Source: Ancylobacter polymorphus (GTDB lineage: Bacteria > Pseudomonadota > Alphaproteobacteria > Rhizobiales > Xanthobacteraceae). Taken from it: a stretch of DNA of 64,000 nt. The translations under genes were made by a program, and so were the position numbers. Shown in pieces: positions 8,810 through 17,916 of the stretch. The first letter of the stretch is position 1. Each line of letters opens with the position of its first letter. Under the pieces are notes generated by a model. It was not told the origin of the DNA and did not search any database. It worked only from the letters and a program-made list of their open reading frames with translations. The stretch lies in contig NZ_JAUSUI010000006.1 in the NCBI RefSeq assembly GCF_030813495.1, forward strand, positions 372,001-436,000, read 5' to 3'.

Positions 8810-10186
8810 TCAGCCGTAGCGCTCGGCCAGCAGCGCGTCGAGGGCGCGGATGGTCTGTGCCTCGCCGCCTTCCGGCCGGCCGGGGCGGGAGGTGGGGTTC
8901 CAGGCGAAGATGTCGAGGTGCAGCCACGCTCCGGCGCGGGAGACGAAGCGCTGGAGGAATAGCGCGGCGGTGATGGAGCCCGCGAAGCCGCTGCCGGGGG
9001 CGTTGTTCAGATCGGCAATCTTGCTGTCGAGCATCGAGGCATAGGGCTGCCACAGCGGCATCCGCCAAGAGGGATCGGCCTCGGCCGCGCCATGGCGGGC
9101 GAGGTCGGCGGCCAGCGGCTCGTCATCGGTATAGGCCGGCGGCAGCTGCGGCCCCAGCGCGACGCGGGCGGCGCCGGTGAGGGTGGCAAAGTCGATCAGC
9201 AGTTCAGGTGCTTCCTCGTCGGCCAGGCTGAGCGCGTCGGCGAGGATCAGCCGGCCTTCGGCATCGGTATTGCCGATCTCGACGGTGAGGCCCTTGCGCG
9301 AGGGGAACACGTCGCCGGGGCGGAAGGCGGAACCGTCAATGGCATTCTCCACCGCCGCCACGATCAGCCGCAGACGCAGCTTGAGCCCACGCGCCATGAT
9401 CATCTGCGCGAGGCCAATGGCATTGGCGGCACCGCCCATGTCCTTCTTCATCAGAAGCATGCCGCTGGACGGCTTGATATCAAGCCCGCCCGTGTCGAAG
9501 GCGACGCCCTTGCCGACCAGCGTCACCTTGGGCGCGCTTGGGTCGCCCCACGAAAGGTCGATGAGGCGGGGCGCGCGGGGAGAGGCACGGCCGACGGCAT
9601 GGACCAGCGGGAAATTGGCGGCCAGCAGATCGTCGCCAGTGGTCACGTTAACCTGCCCGCCAAACCGCGAGGCGAGGGTGCGCACCGCAGCCTCGATCTC
9701 GGCGGGGCCGAGGTCGTTGGCGGGTGTGTTGACGAGGTCGCGGGTCAGCGTCACCGCCTCGGCGGTGCGGCGCAGATAGGCCTCGTCGGTCCCCTCGGGC
9801 ACCACGAGCCGCACATCGGCGCCCGCATGCTTGCCGTAGCGGGTGAAGCGATAGCCGCCGAGCAGAAAGCCCAGGGCCGCCAGCCGGGGATCGACGGGGG
9901 CATGGGCGATGACATAGTCGCCGGCCGGCAGGGCCGTGGCGAGCTTGCCGAAGCTCAGCGGGTCACGCGGGGCGCCGTCGCAGCCGAACAGTACGCCGGC
10001 GATGGCGCCATCGGCGGCCGGCAGTACCAGCAGCGATCCGGCCTCGGCCTTGAAGCCCGTGGTCTCGCCGAAGGCGAGCGCAGGCGCCGGCAGGCCGCTC
10101 GCCACCTCGCGCCAGTTCTGCGGCGTGACGCACCAGATCGGACGGGGAGTGCGCGCCTCGTCGGCACGGATCAACTGGGCGCCCAT
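8810..10186 (-). CDS. Leucyl aminopeptidase family protein (M17)
   Basis: Cytosolic metallo-aminopeptidase of about 458 aa. The M17 metal-binding blocks are present: GKGVAFDTGGLDIKPSSGM, MKKDMGGAA and NTDAEGRLILADAL. Family members are di-zinc or di-manganese exopeptidases that release N-terminal residues in peptide turnover. The ATG at 10186 is preferred over the open frame to 10204 because GGAGAGG lies at the right distance. The N-terminal domain is short compared with E. coli PepA, as in the PepB-like alphaproteobacterial subgroup. Confidence 0.9.
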   Translation of the reverse strand: MGAQLIRADEARTPRPIWCVTPQNWREVASGLPAPALAFGETTGFKAEAGSLLVLPAADGAIAGVLFGCDGAPRDPLSFGKLATALPAGDYVIAHAPVDPRLAALGFLLGGYRFTRYGKHAGADVRLVVPEGTDEAYLRRTAEAVTLTRDLVNTPANDLGPAEIEAAVRTLASRFGGQVNVTTGDDLLAANFPLVHAVGRASPRAPRLIDLSWGDPSAPKVTLVGKGVAFDTGGLDIKPSSGMLLMKKDMGGAANAIGLAQMIMARGLKLRLRLIVAAVENAIDGSAFRPGDVFPSRKGLTVEIGNTDAEGRLILADALSLADEEAPELLIDFATLTGAARVALGPQLPPAYTDDEPLAADLARHGAAEADPSWRMPLWQPYASMLDSKIADLNNAPGSGFAGSITAALFLQRFVSRAGAWLHLDIFAWNPTSRPGRPEGGEAQTIRALDALLAERYG

Positions 10187-10209
10187 TCGGTGTCCTCTCC
10201 GCAAGAATG

Positions 10210-10797
10210 TCAGGCGACGGCGAGTTCGAACGCGCCGTTTTCAATGAGATAGACGGCCCCCTGGCGCACCGGAAGCTCCACCGCCTGTGCCGGCGGCATG
10301 CCGGCGAAGGCGTGCAGCATCGCGCGCACGACGCCGCCATGCGTCACCACCACCGCGTCGCCGGTGAGTTCGGCGACCGCTTCCAGCACCCGCGTCGAAA
10401 GCTCGGCATAACTCTCGCCACCGGGGGGAGAGAAGTTCCACGGGTCGGCATCGCGGGCGGCGAGGCTCACCGGGTCGCGCCGGCGCAGTTCCGGCCAGGT
10501 GGAGCCTTCCCAGCGGCCGAAGGTGATTTCGCGCAGGCGGGCATCGCGGCGGAAGGCGTCCGGCGGCAGGCCGAGTTCGGCGCGCAGGATCGCCATGGTC
10601 TGCGCGGCACGGCTGAGCGGGCTCGCGACGAAGTCGAGATGACGCGCGCCGCCGCTGAGACGTTCCACCACCCGCGCCGTCTCTGCCGCCTGCTCGCGGC
10701 CAAGATCGTTCAGCGGGATGTCATGCGAGCCTTGAAGGCGGCCGGCGAGATTCCAGTCGGTCTCGCCATGCCGAACGAGAAAGATGCGTCGGGTCAT
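10210..10797 (-). CDS. Histidine phosphatase family protein
   Basis: Phosphoglycerate-mutase-like phosphatase of 195 aa. The catalytic LVRHGETDWN motif sits at the N-terminus (His about residue 9). The second half of the catalytic pocket is visible at VVTHGGVVRAML near the C-terminus. The size and the RHGE motif fit small cobalamin-phosphatase or general phosphatase members, and the substrate cannot be assigned. Its ATG overlaps the stop of the preceding secreted-protein gene (ATGA), so the two are translationally coupled. Confidence 0.85.
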   Translation of the reverse strand: MTRRIFLVRHGETDWNLAGRLQGSHDIPLNDLGREQAAETARVVERLSGGARHLDFVASPLSRAAQTMAILRAELGLPPDAFRRDARLREITFGRWEGSTWPELRRRDPVSLAARDADPWNFSPPGGESYAELSTRVLEAVAELTGDAVVVTHGGVVRAMLHAFAGMPPAQAVELPVRQGAVYLIENGAFELAVA

Positions 10798-11414
10798 TTG
10801 GAAGGCAGGCTCACGACATGCGTGTAGCTGATCCGCTTGAACGGGTAGGCAACCCGCAGCGTCACAGTCGAGCCGGCGGGGGCGCGGCCCTTGGCCGTGA
10901 CCAGCACGCCGCCCACGGTGCGACCCACGCAGCGATGCGAGCCGCCGTCGACGCCGGTGGCGGTGAACTTGCCGATGCTGAAGTTCAGCTTCACGCCGGG
11001 CGGGGCGGAGAGCACCTTCACCTGCGGGGCCTGCGTCATCTGGCACAGCGAATCGGCCGAGCCGGCGGCGAACAGCACCGGCCCCTGGCGACCGCCGGTG
11101 AGATAGCCGCGCCGATCCTGGTCGTCGCGCCCGTCGCTGGGGCTGACATAGCCGGGGAAGATGGCGCCGCCGAAGCCGAAGATCCGGTTCATCAGCGGGT
11201 ATTGCTGGAAGGTCGGCGGCACGCCGCTGTCCTGCGCGTCCGGCGGGGGAATATAGGGCAGGTTTGAAAGCCCCGACCCCGGCGGCGGGTTGACGATGAT
11301 GGGGCCGGACTGCGCCGCCGCCGGCTGCAGGCCGGCCAGAGCGAGCACCAGTGTCCCTGCCGCCAGAGCGGGCAAGGCGTGGCGGCGAAAGAGCGATATC
11401 AGGCGGGCTTTCAT
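10794..11414 (-). CDS. Hypothetical secreted protein
   Basis: Protein of about 206 aa of unknown function. It begins with a clear signal peptide (positive MKARLISLFRRH, a hydrophobic stretch, then a PAAAQS cleavage-like site). The mature part is proline-rich at first (IIVNPPPGSG...IPPPDAQ), has two cysteines (in DSLCQM and SHRCVG) that could form a disulfide, and ends in a basic, beta-rich region. An adjacent ATG at 11417 is an equally possible start. It lies between fabI (29 bp upstream) and the histidine phosphatase, with which it overlaps by 4 bp. I recognise no family. Confidence 0.65.
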   Translation of the reverse strand: MKARLISLFRRHALPALAAGTLVLALAGLQPAAAQSGPIIVNPPPGSGLSNLPYIPPPDAQDSGVPPTFQQYPLMNRIFGFGGAIFPGYVSPSDGRDDQDRRGYLTGGRQGPVLFAAGSADSLCQMTQAPQVKVLSAPPGVKLNFSIGKFTATGVDGGSHRCVGRTVGGVLVTAKGRAPAGSTVTLRVAYPFKRISYTHVVSLPSK

Positions 11415-11443
11415 CATGGCGCGTGCTCCGCTGGGGGGTCGGC

Positions 11444-12268
11444 TCAGTCCCGGTCGAGGGTGAGGTCGGGCGCGTCCGGGTTCTTCATGCCGACGATATG
11501 ATAGCCGGCATCGACATGATGCACCTCGCCAGTGACGGCGCGGCCGAGGTCGGAGAGCAGATACATCCCCGTATCGCCGACTTCGTCGATGGTGACGGTG
11601 CGGCGCAGCGGGGCGTTGAGCTCGTTCCACTTCAGGATATAGCGGAAATCGCCGATGCCGGAGGCCGCCAGCGTCTTGATCGGGCCGGCGGAAATGGCAT
11701 TGACGCGAATGTTCTTCGGGCCGAGATCGGCGGCGAGATAGCGCACGCTTGCCTCCAGCGCGGCCTTGGCGACGCCCATGACATTGTAATGGGGCATCCA
11801 CTTCTCGGCGCCGTAATAGGTCAGCGTCAGCATCGAGCCGCCATTCGTCATCAGCTTCTCCGCGCGCTGGGCGACGGCGGTGAAGCTGTAGCAGGAGATC
11901 AGCATGGTTTTGCTGAAATTGTCCGCCGTGGTGTCGACATAGCGCCCGTCGAGCTCGTTCTTGTCCGAAAAGGCGATGGCGTGAACGAGGAAGTCGAGAC
12001 CGCCGAGCTGGCGCTCCGTCTCGGCGAAGACCGCGTCGATGGTGGCGGGGTCGGTGACGTCGCAATGGCCGACGATGGCCGCGTCGAGCTCGGCTGCGAG
12101 CGGCTCGACACGCTTGCGCAGCGGTTCGCCCTGATAGGTGAGGGCGAGTGTCGCCCCCTGCGCGTGGGCCGCCTTCGCGATGCCCCAGGCGATGGAGCGA
12201 TTATTCGCCACTCCCATCACCAGGCCGCGCTTGCCGCTCATCAATCCGCCCGATGCCATGCTCGTCAC
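11444..12268 (-). CDS. fabI: Enoyl-[acyl-carrier-protein] reductase FabI
   Basis: NADH-dependent enoyl-ACP reductase, 274 aa, last step of each fatty-acid elongation cycle, cytoplasmic. FabI features visible: GVANNRSIAWGIA nucleotide-binding block, the YYGAEKWMPHYNVMGVAK active site with the Y-x6-K spacing specific to FabI, and the C-terminal HVDAGYHIVGM block. The GTG at 12268 has GGAG a few bases upstream; an ATG at 12259 is an alternative. A secreted protein and a phosphatase follow on the same strand, probably in one transcript. Confidence 0.95.
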   Translation of the reverse strand: MTSMASGGLMSGKRGLVMGVANNRSIAWGIAKAAHAQGATLALTYQGEPLRKRVEPLAAELDAAIVGHCDVTDPATIDAVFAETERQLGGLDFLVHAIAFSDKNELDGRYVDTTADNFSKTMLISCYSFTAVAQRAEKLMTNGGSMLTLTYYGAEKWMPHYNVMGVAKAALEASVRYLAADLGPKNIRVNAISAGPIKTLAASGIGDFRYILKWNELNAPLRRTVTIDEVGDTGMYLLSDLGRAVTGEVHHVDAGYHIVGMKNPDAPDLTLDRD

Positions 12269-12377
12269 GATGCTCCGTACCGTTGCCCGTCTCTCCGGGC
12301 GCAGGTTCCTATCGCACAGCAGCAGGACCCGCTCAAGCGAGCGGTCGCGCGCGACAGGCGTGCGCCGTCGGCGGGGC

Positions 12378-13328
12378 TCAGCCGGCGCCGTCGCGCCGCT
12401 TGCGCATCAGCTCTTCGAGCTGCGGGTCCGGCGCCTCGGGAAGCATGATCCGCATGGTGGCGAGCAGATCGCCAAAGCCACCGTCCGCCTTGGGCAGGCC
12501 CTTGCCGCGCAGCCGGAAGGTGCGGCCCGACTGGGTGTGGGCGGGCACAGTGAGCGAGACCTCGCCGCCGAGCGTCGGCACCCGCACCTTGCCGCCCAGC
12601 ACCGCATCGGCGAGCGGCAAGGCCACATCGGCGCGCAAATCCGTGCCCTCGATGCGGAAATGCCGGTGCGGGGCATAGGCCACCACCACATAGGCATCGC
12701 CCGGCGCGCCGCCGAACGGACTCGGCTCGCCCTGTCCCTTCAGCCGCATGCGGTGGCCTTCGACGGCGCCGGCGGGAATTTTCACCTCGACCACACGCCC
12801 ATTGGGCAGGTGGACCTTCACCGACCCGCCCTCGACGATGCGCTCCAGCGCCACCGGCACGGTGATGTCGACATCGCCGCCGCGCGGCGTTTCTCCGCCC
12901 GCGCCGCGTCCCCGCCCGCGCCCGCCAAGGCCGCCGAGAATGTCGGCGATCACGTCGTCGAAGCCGCCCGCGTCATGCGGGCCATGGCCGGAGCGGCGGG
13001 CACCCTCGGGACCGAAGGAGAAACTCTCATAGGCGGCGTCCCCCGGCGGGGGGCGACGGAATCCGCGCCCGAAGCCGCCGCCGGGAAAGCCCTCGAAGCC
13101 GCGCGGCTTGCCTTCGGCGTCGATCTCGCCACGGTCGAACTGGCCACGCTTCTCCACATCGGAGAGGATTTCGTGTGCGGCGTTCAGTTCGGCGAACTGG
13201 TCCTGCGCCTTCGGGTTGTCCTTGTTGGCGTCGGGATGCAGCTTCTTGGCGAGCTTGCGGAAGGCTCGCTTGATTTCGTTCTGGTCGGCGTTACGGGCCA
13301 CGCCGAGAATGTCATAGGGATCGCGCAT
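12378..13328 (-). CDS. DnaJ C-terminal domain co-chaperone (CbpA-like)
   Basis: Type II J-domain protein of 316 aa. The J domain is at residues 1-70 with the HPD motif at 31-33 ([10 protein letters not shown]), which stimulates DnaK ATPase. A glycine/phenylalanine-rich linker ([16 protein letters not shown]) follows, then the two beta-barrel client-binding domains of the DnaJ C-terminus. There is no cysteine-rich zinc finger, so it belongs with CbpA/DjlA-type proteins and not canonical DnaJ. The start at 13328 puts the J domain at the very N-terminus ([10 protein letters not shown]); the open frame extends to 13367. Confidence 0.9.
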   Translation of the reverse strand: MRDPYDILGVARNADQNEIKRAFRKLAKKLHPDANKDNPKAQDQFAELNAAHEILSDVEKRGQFDRGEIDAEGKPRGFEGFPGGGFGRGFRRPPPGDAAYESFSFGPEGARRSGHGPHDAGGFDDVIADILGGLGGRGRGRGAGGETPRGGDVDITVPVALERIVEGGSVKVHLPNGRVVEVKIPAGAVEGHRMRLKGQGEPSPFGGAPGDAYVVVAYAPHRHFRIEGTDLRADVALPLADAVLGGKVRVPTLGGEVSLTVPAHTQSGRTFRLRGKGLPKADGGFGDLLATMRIMLPEAPDPQLEELMRKRRDGAG

Positions 13329-13437
13329 GAATGGTAATCTCGTCCGGCGGTTCCGGCTTCCTTCCATGTAGGGAGGGTGTTGCGGGGATGCAACGGCTTC
13401 CCGCGCCTGTCGGCGGACATCGCGATGAGCGAGCGAC

Positions 13438-13929
13438 TCAGCGGTCGAGCAGGCGGGCCTGATCGACCTTCCAGCCGCTCTTGCCGGCGCGGCAGGCCTC
13501 GCCCTGCAGCCAGTCTTCCTGTTTCTCGCGCACGAAGCTCATCAGGAATTCGCGGCATTTGCCGTCGTCGCCGGTCTCGCCGAGCGGCGTCACCGTGCCG
13601 CGCGTCGCGCTGGCATAGTTCTCCCAGGGAACGCTGGGAGCGGCCTGCTTCTCGCGCAGCGCCTCGGCGAGGGCGGTGCGGGCGGCGGCCCAGTCATCGG
13701 GGGCGATGCCTTTCGGCACTGGCTCGCGGGCATAGGCGCTCGGGGGCACCGAGCCGGTCGCCAGCGTGTCGAGGTCCGGCCCGGTGGAGCAGCCGGCGAC
13801 GAGAAGCGCCGCGCCGATCAAAGTGAGCACGTTGGGTGCTGTGCGGAATGAAGCCGGGAGCGTATATGGAGGACGTGCGCCGTCCCGTTTGCGCGCTGCC
13901 TGCTCCCGCCACCTGTGGAACGTTTCCAT
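13438..13929 (-). CDS. Hypothetical lipoprotein (surface-antigen-like)
   Basis: Protein of 163 aa if started at 13929. A lipobox-like LVAGC follows a hydrophobic stretch ([13 protein letters not shown]), suggesting a lipid-anchored envelope protein. The annotated start places about 45 residues before that cysteine, long for a lipoprotein signal; a GTG at 13830 would give a very short one, so the true N-terminus is uncertain. The C-terminal half ([24 protein letters not shown]) resembles the RT0821/Lpp0805-type surface-antigen domain found in many Hyphomicrobiales. It is divergent from pdxH with little intergenic space. Confidence 0.65.
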   Translation of the reverse strand: METFHRWREQAARKRDGARPPYTLPASFRTAPNVLTLIGAALLVAGCSTGPDLDTLATGSVPPSAYAREPVPKGIAPDDWAAARTALAEALREKQAAPSVPWENYASATRGTVTPLGETGDDGKCREFLMSFVREKQEDWLQGEACRAGKSGWKVDQARLLDR

Positions 13930-13962
13930 GGGTCCCGTACTCGACCGTCCGAAGTTGTCGTT

Positions 13963-14589
13963 ATGGAAGCGTCCGAACCGTTAACATCCGGTGATTTCAC
14001 CACCGCCACCGAACCTTTCCTGCTGTTCGAGGAATGGTTTGCGCAGGCGAAGGAGAGCGAGCCCAACGACCCCAACGCCATGGCGCTCGCCACCGTGGAC
14101 GCCGACGGCCTGCCGGATGTGCGCATGGTGCTGCTGAACCAGCGCGATACGCGCGGCTTCGTGTTCTTCACCAATACCGGCAGCGCCAAGGGGCGCGAAC
14201 TTGCTGTCACGCCCAAGGCGGCGGTGGTGTTTCACTGGAAGTCGCTGCGCCGGCAGGTGCGCGTGCGCGGCCCGGTGGAGCAGGTGAGCGAAGCCGAGGC
14301 GGACGCCTATTTCGCCTCCCGTCCACGCCTGTCGCAGATCGGTGCCTGGGCGAGCCAGCAGTCGCGGCCGATGGAAGGGCGCTTCGCGCTGGAGACGGCG
14401 GTGGCCAAGGTGACGGCGCAATACGCGCTCGGCACGGTGCCGCGCCCGCCGCACTGGACCGGCTTCCGCATCCGCCCCCTGCAAATCGAATTCTGGCACG
14501 ACCGGCCCTTCCGCCTGCATGATCGCGTCGTGTTCGCGCGCGAGACTGCCGAGGCGCCGGAATGGACCAAGACGCGACTTTACCCCTGA
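13963..14589 (+). CDS. pdxH: Pyridoxamine 5'-phosphate oxidase PdxH
   Basis: FMN-dependent oxidase of 208 aa that converts pyridoxine or pyridoxamine 5'-phosphate to pyridoxal 5'-phosphate in vitamin B6 metabolism. Family blocks: [47 protein letters not shown] and the C-terminal WTGFRIRP...[14 protein letters not shown], which holds the substrate-binding arginines. The start at 13963 fits the usual short leader before the FMN domain. A frame extension to 13915 overlaps the divergent gene and looks spurious. Confidence 0.94.
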   Translation: MEASEPLTSGDFTTATEPFLLFEEWFAQAKESEPNDPNAMALATVDADGLPDVRMVLLNQRDTRGFVFFTNTGSAKGRELAVTPKAAVVFHWKSLRRQVRVRGPVEQVSEAEADAYFASRPRLSQIGAWASQQSRPMEGRFALETAVAKVTAQYALGTVPRPPHWTGFRIRPLQIEFWHDRPFRLHDRVVFARETAEAPEWTKTRLYP

Positions 14590-14651
14590 TCGGCCTTTCC
14601 CTGGCGGCCTCGTCCCCTGACACCGCCCCGTCGCTGAGCTAGACATCGCCC

Positions 14652-15392
14652 ATGAACAACCAGCCTCGCCGCACTCTCCTGCTCACCGGCGCCTCCCGCG
14701 GCATCGGCCACGCCACCGTCAAGCGGTTCTCCGCCGCGGGGTGGCGTGTCATCACCTGCTCGCGCCACGCCTTCCCGGAAAACTGCCCCTGGGAGATGGG
14801 GCCGGAAGACCACATCCAGGTCGACCTGTCCGACCCCGCCGACACGCTGCGGGCGGTGGAGGAAATCAAGAACCGCCTGCCCGATGGCCAGCTCCACGCA
14901 CTGGTGAACAATGCCGGTATCTCGCCCAAGGGCGCGGGCGGGGCGCGGCTCGGTACCCTGAACACGCCGGAGGAAGACTGGCGGCGGGTGTTCCAGGTGA
15001 ATTTCTTCGCGCCCATCCTGCTGGCGCGCGGCCTGCTGGAAGAACTGAAGCGCACCCATGGCGCGGTGGTGAATGTCACGTCCATCGCCGGCTCGCGCGT
15101 GCATCCCTTCGCCGGGGCGGCTTATGCGACCTCCAAGGCGGCGCTGGCCGGTCTTACGCGCGAAATGGCGGCCGATTTCGGCCCGCTCGGCGTGCGGGTC
15201 AACGCCATCGCCCCCGGCGAGATCGACACCTCGATCCTGTCGCCCGGCACGGAGAAGCTGGTGGAGCAAATCCCGATGCAGCGGCTCGGCACGCCCGATG
15301 AGGTGGCCAAGATCATCTATGTGCTCTGCACCGAGACCTCGTCCTATCTGAACGGGGCGGAAATCCACATCAATGGCGGCCAGCACGTCTGA
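14652..15392 (+). CDS. SDR family oxidoreductase
   Basis: Short-chain dehydrogenase/reductase of 246 aa. It has an N-terminal Rossmann motif TGASRGIGHAT (about residues 12-22), NNAG near 97-100, the catalytic serine region VTSIAG and Y-x3-K in YATSKAAL. The C-terminal GAEIHINGGQHV is the classical end of this family. The substrate is unknown. It is convergent with corA across a strong hairpin. Confidence 0.9.
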   Translation: MNNQPRRTLLLTGASRGIGHATVKRFSAAGWRVITCSRHAFPENCPWEMGPEDHIQVDLSDPADTLRAVEEIKNRLPDGQLHALVNNAGISPKGAGGARLGTLNTPEEDWRRVFQVNFFAPILLARGLLEELKRTHGAVVNVTSIAGSRVHPFAGAAYATSKAALAGLTREMAADFGPLGVRVNAIAPGEIDTSILSPGTEKLVEQIPMQRLGTPDEVAKIIYVLCTETSSYLNGAEIHINGGQHV

Positions 15393-15408
15393 GCCGTGCC
15401 GGACATCC

Positions 15409-15445
15409 CGTCATCCCGGAAGGCGCCAGCCCGTCCGGGATGACG
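15409..15445. repeat. Inverted repeat / bidirectional terminator-like hairpin
   Basis: Perfect 12-bp arms CGTCATCCCGGA (15409-15420) and TCCGGGATGACG (15434-15445) separated by 13 bases, centred between the convergent SDR and corA stops. There is no T-tract on either strand. The GTCATCCCGGA...TCCGGGATGAC pattern matches a palindromic repeat commonly scattered between genes in rhizobial genomes, so it may be a repeat with a terminator role. Confidence 0.7.
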
Positions 15446-15448
15446 GCG

Positions 15449-16426
15449 CTACAGCCATCGCTTCCACTTGAAGAACAGATACGGCACCACCGCCGCCGCC
15501 AGCATGCCCGCCAGCGCCAGCGGGTAACCCCAGCGCTCGTCCAGTTCCGGCATGTGCTGGAAGTTCATGCCGTAAACCGAGGCGATCAGCGTCGGCGGCA
15601 TCAGCACCACCGAGAGCACCGCGAAAATCTTGATGATGTTGTTCTGCTCGATGCCCACCATGCCGAGCGTGGCATCGAGCAGGAAGGTGATCTTGTTGCC
15701 GAGATAGGAAACGTGGTCGTTCAGCGAGCCGACATCGCGCTGCATGCTTTTCAAGAGCGCGCGCTGCTCCTTGTCGAATCGCTGCGCCTCGCCCTCGGTG
15801 GACAGGAAGGTGACGAGACGGCCCATCGACACGAGGCTCTCGCGCACCTTGGAGGCAAGATCGCCGCGCCGCCCCAGCAGTTTCAATATGGTGCGGAAGC
15901 GCCGGCTGTCGCTCGGCCGGTCGGTGGCTTCCTCGAAGACCTGGCGCGACACGGCATCGATGTCGCTCGACAGGCGCTCGATGATGTCGGCGGCGCGGTC
16001 GATGATGGTGTCGAGCATGATCAGCAGCAGCCGGTCGCCGCGCGTGCCGGGCGGGCAGGCGCGATCGAGCTTGGCCACGACGAGGCGGAACGGCGTCGGC
16101 TCGTCATAGCGCACCGTGGTCAGGCGGTTGCCGGCAAGGATGAAGGAGATTTCTGCCAGGGAAGGGCGTTCGCCGTCGCTGTTGCAGACGATGGCGCCGG
16201 TCATGTAGCGCGCGCCGTTCTCCACCCGCAGGCGGCTCGACGGTTCGATCTCGACCATTTCCTCGCGCGTCGGCACGGAAAGGCCGAGCGCCTGCTCGAT
16301 GATCCGGTCCTCGCCCTCGCAGGGCCGGAACAGGTCGACCCAGACGGCGTCGTCCGGCATGTCGTCTACGGTCCGAACGGCGACGGGGGCGAGCAGTCCG
16401 TCGCGGACGCAATAGGCGGTGATCAT
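15449..16426 (-). CDS. corA: CorA family magnesium/divalent cation transporter
   Basis: Membrane channel of 325 aa. The large N-terminal cytoplasmic domain is followed by two C-terminal helices with the diagnostic selectivity motif YGMNF between them (about residues 283-287) and a basic tail (FKWKRWL). This topology is shared by CorA/ZntB proteins; the GMN followed by QHMPEL suits CorA. The ATG at 16426 has GGAGGAG immediately upstream, better than the open frame to 16501. Confidence 0.92.
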   Translation of the reverse strand: MITAYCVRDGLLAPVAVRTVDDMPDDAVWVDLFRPCEGEDRIIEQALGLSVPTREEMVEIEPSSRLRVENGARYMTGAIVCNSDGERPSLAEISFILAGNRLTTVRYDEPTPFRLVVAKLDRACPPGTRGDRLLLIMLDTIIDRAADIIERLSSDIDAVSRQVFEEATDRPSDSRRFRTILKLLGRRGDLASKVRESLVSMGRLVTFLSTEGEAQRFDKEQRALLKSMQRDVGSLNDHVSYLGNKITFLLDATLGMVGIEQNNIIKIFAVLSVVLMPPTLIASVYGMNFQHMPELDERWGYPLALAGMLAAAVVPYLFFKWKRWL

Positions 16427-16632
16427 AGCTCCTCCGGCACGGTCGCGGCGGCGCCGACCATGCTCTGGATCGCAGACAGATGCCAGCCGGCCCCCCGCCA
16501 AAGGCGCAGGGCCGTGTCGTAGCCGTCATCGCGGCGCGAATCAGGCGAGCCTTGCCCGGTCCGGGCGCGCATTTGCGCAGCACCCGGAGGAGGGCGGTTC
16601 GTCGTTCAGCGTCTCTGGGGGAAGAGGCGGCC

Positions 16633-16881
16633 TCAGGCCGCGAAATATTCTACGTCGCGAAGCGTGACGATTTTGGCTTCCGCATCATCGGTCCGCGCCG
16701 CGCCCGAAACGGGGGCATCGGATACCGTCTTCTTGGAGGAGGCGTAGCGGGCCGCAGCGGCAACCGCGGAAATGCCGATCTCGCGCCAATGTGCGCTCTG
16801 TTCCGCGCGGTCCCAGCGTTCGCTCGGTCGGGATTCGGGGGCGCGGCTCTGTTGGGCCGGGCTTTCTTCTTCGGTAGACAT
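16633..16881 (-). CDS. Small hypothetical protein
   Basis: Protein of 82 aa with no recognised family. The N-terminal third is charged and low-complexity (STEEESPAQQSRAPESRP); the rest contains a possible amphipathic helix (HWREIGISAVAAAARYASSKK). The ATG at 16881 has GGAGAG upstream and is preferred to the longer frame from 16950. It stands alone on the minus strand, about 205 bp after the corA start. Confidence 0.55.
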   Translation of the reverse strand: MSTEEESPAQQSRAPESRPSERWDRAEQSAHWREIGISAVAAAARYASSKKTVSDAPVSGAARTDDAEAKIVTLRDVEYFAA

Positions 16882-16993
16882 GACACTCTCCAGTTTGAAC
16901 TCCCCGCCTTTGCGGGCGGATGCCGACGAAGTGGGCGTCGACTGCGTCAAAAATATGCAAAGTCGCGGTCGGAGATAAGGCCTCTTGGCGCTT

Positions 16994-17016
16994 AGCCGGC
17001 TTCATCCCGGCTTTTT
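16994..17016 (+). terminator. Orphan rho-independent terminator-like hairpin
   Basis: AGCCGG (16994-16999) pairs with CCGGCT (17007-17012) and is followed by a run of T to 17016. On the plus strand this has terminator form, but no plus-strand gene precedes it, because the neighbouring gene at 16633-16881 is on the minus strand. It may end a short untranslated RNA or be chance. Confidence 0.3.
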
Positions 17017-17175
17017 CGACCTCTTCCAACGGAAGTGATGTTTTTTCGCAACAACTTATGGCGACGAACCGGTGGCAGTCATGTGGCCCCTTCAAGGCGG
17101 GTCCTACATGCGTTAATCGACGGACAGCGAGCGATTTGACGCGCATGGCGCGTGGCGGGATTCGGAGCTTTGGAT

Positions 17176-17778
17176 ATGGTTTTGCGCGGGGCGGCGGTGG
17201 TCCTGTTGGCGGTTCTTCTGGCGGCGTGCAGCAATGCGCAGCGCCAGCCGGCTCCCGAGGCGTCGCTGACGCCGCGGGACAAGAAGCTGCTGGCGGACGC
17301 ACCCTATAAGAAGGTTCAGCCGCCGGAGATGTATCAGCGCGCGATCGTCGACTATGCCGGCACCGAGAAGCCCGGCACGATCGTCGTCGATACCGACAAG
17401 AAGTTCCTCTATCTCGTCGAGGACAATGGCAAGGCGATCCGCTACGGCGTGACCGTCGGCGAAGAAGGCCTCGCCTTCAAGGGCGAAGCCAAGGTGGGCC
17501 GCAAGGCCGAATGGCCGACCTGGACCCCCACTCCGGAAATCAAGCAGCGCCTCGCCGGCATTCCGAACTTCGTCGGCCCCGGCCCGCATAACCCGATGGG
17601 GGCCCGCGCCCTCTATCTCTACCAGGGCAACAAGGACACGCTGTTCCGTATCCACGGCACCAACCAGCCCGAATATATCGGCTGGGCCATTTCCTCGGGC
17701 TGCATCCGCATGCTCAATGAGGACGTGATCGACCTCTATACCCGCGTGCCGCAGGGCGCCAACGTCGTCGTTCTCTGA
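17176..17778 (+). CDS. L,D-transpeptidase (YkuD domain) lipoprotein
   Basis: Cell-wall cross-linking enzyme of 200 aa. It begins with a lipoprotein signal (VLRGAAVVLLAVLLAACSNA, lipobox LAAC) and so is likely membrane-anchored on the periplasmic side. The YkuD domain has VDTDKKFLYLVEDNGKAIRY at its start and the catalytic HGTNQPEYIGWAISSGCIRM block, where the Cys of SSGCIRM is the nucleophile. The ATG at 17176 is chosen for GGAG about 9 bases upstream; GTG 17152 is an alternative. A strong terminator follows. Confidence 0.92.
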   Translation: MVLRGAAVVLLAVLLAACSNAQRQPAPEASLTPRDKKLLADAPYKKVQPPEMYQRAIVDYAGTEKPGTIVVDTDKKFLYLVEDNGKAIRYGVTVGEEGLAFKGEAKVGRKAEWPTWTPTPEIKQRLAGIPNFVGPGPHNPMGARALYLYQGNKDTLFRIHGTNQPEYIGWAISSGCIRMLNEDVIDLYTRVPQGANVVVL

Positions 17779-17800
17779 CGATCACGCCGGGTTCAAATGA

Positions 17801-17831
17801 AAAGGGCGCTGCCGCTGGCAGCGCCCTTTTT
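17801..17831 (+). terminator. Rho-independent terminator after the L,D-transpeptidase
   Basis: Perfect 13-bp stem: AAAGGGCGCTGCC (17801-17813), loop GCT, GGCAGCGCCCTTT (17817-17829), followed by more T to 17831. It lies 22 bases after the stop codon and, being A-rich on the other side, could also serve transcripts from the minus strand. Confidence 0.92.
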
Positions 17832-17916
17832 GTTTGCCGGTGCTGCGCCTTGCGACCTCCTGAGCCTAGCGGCCCCAAGGTCAGGGGCCCCGGCGCTCGG
17901 CCGGAGCCCCGTCGCG

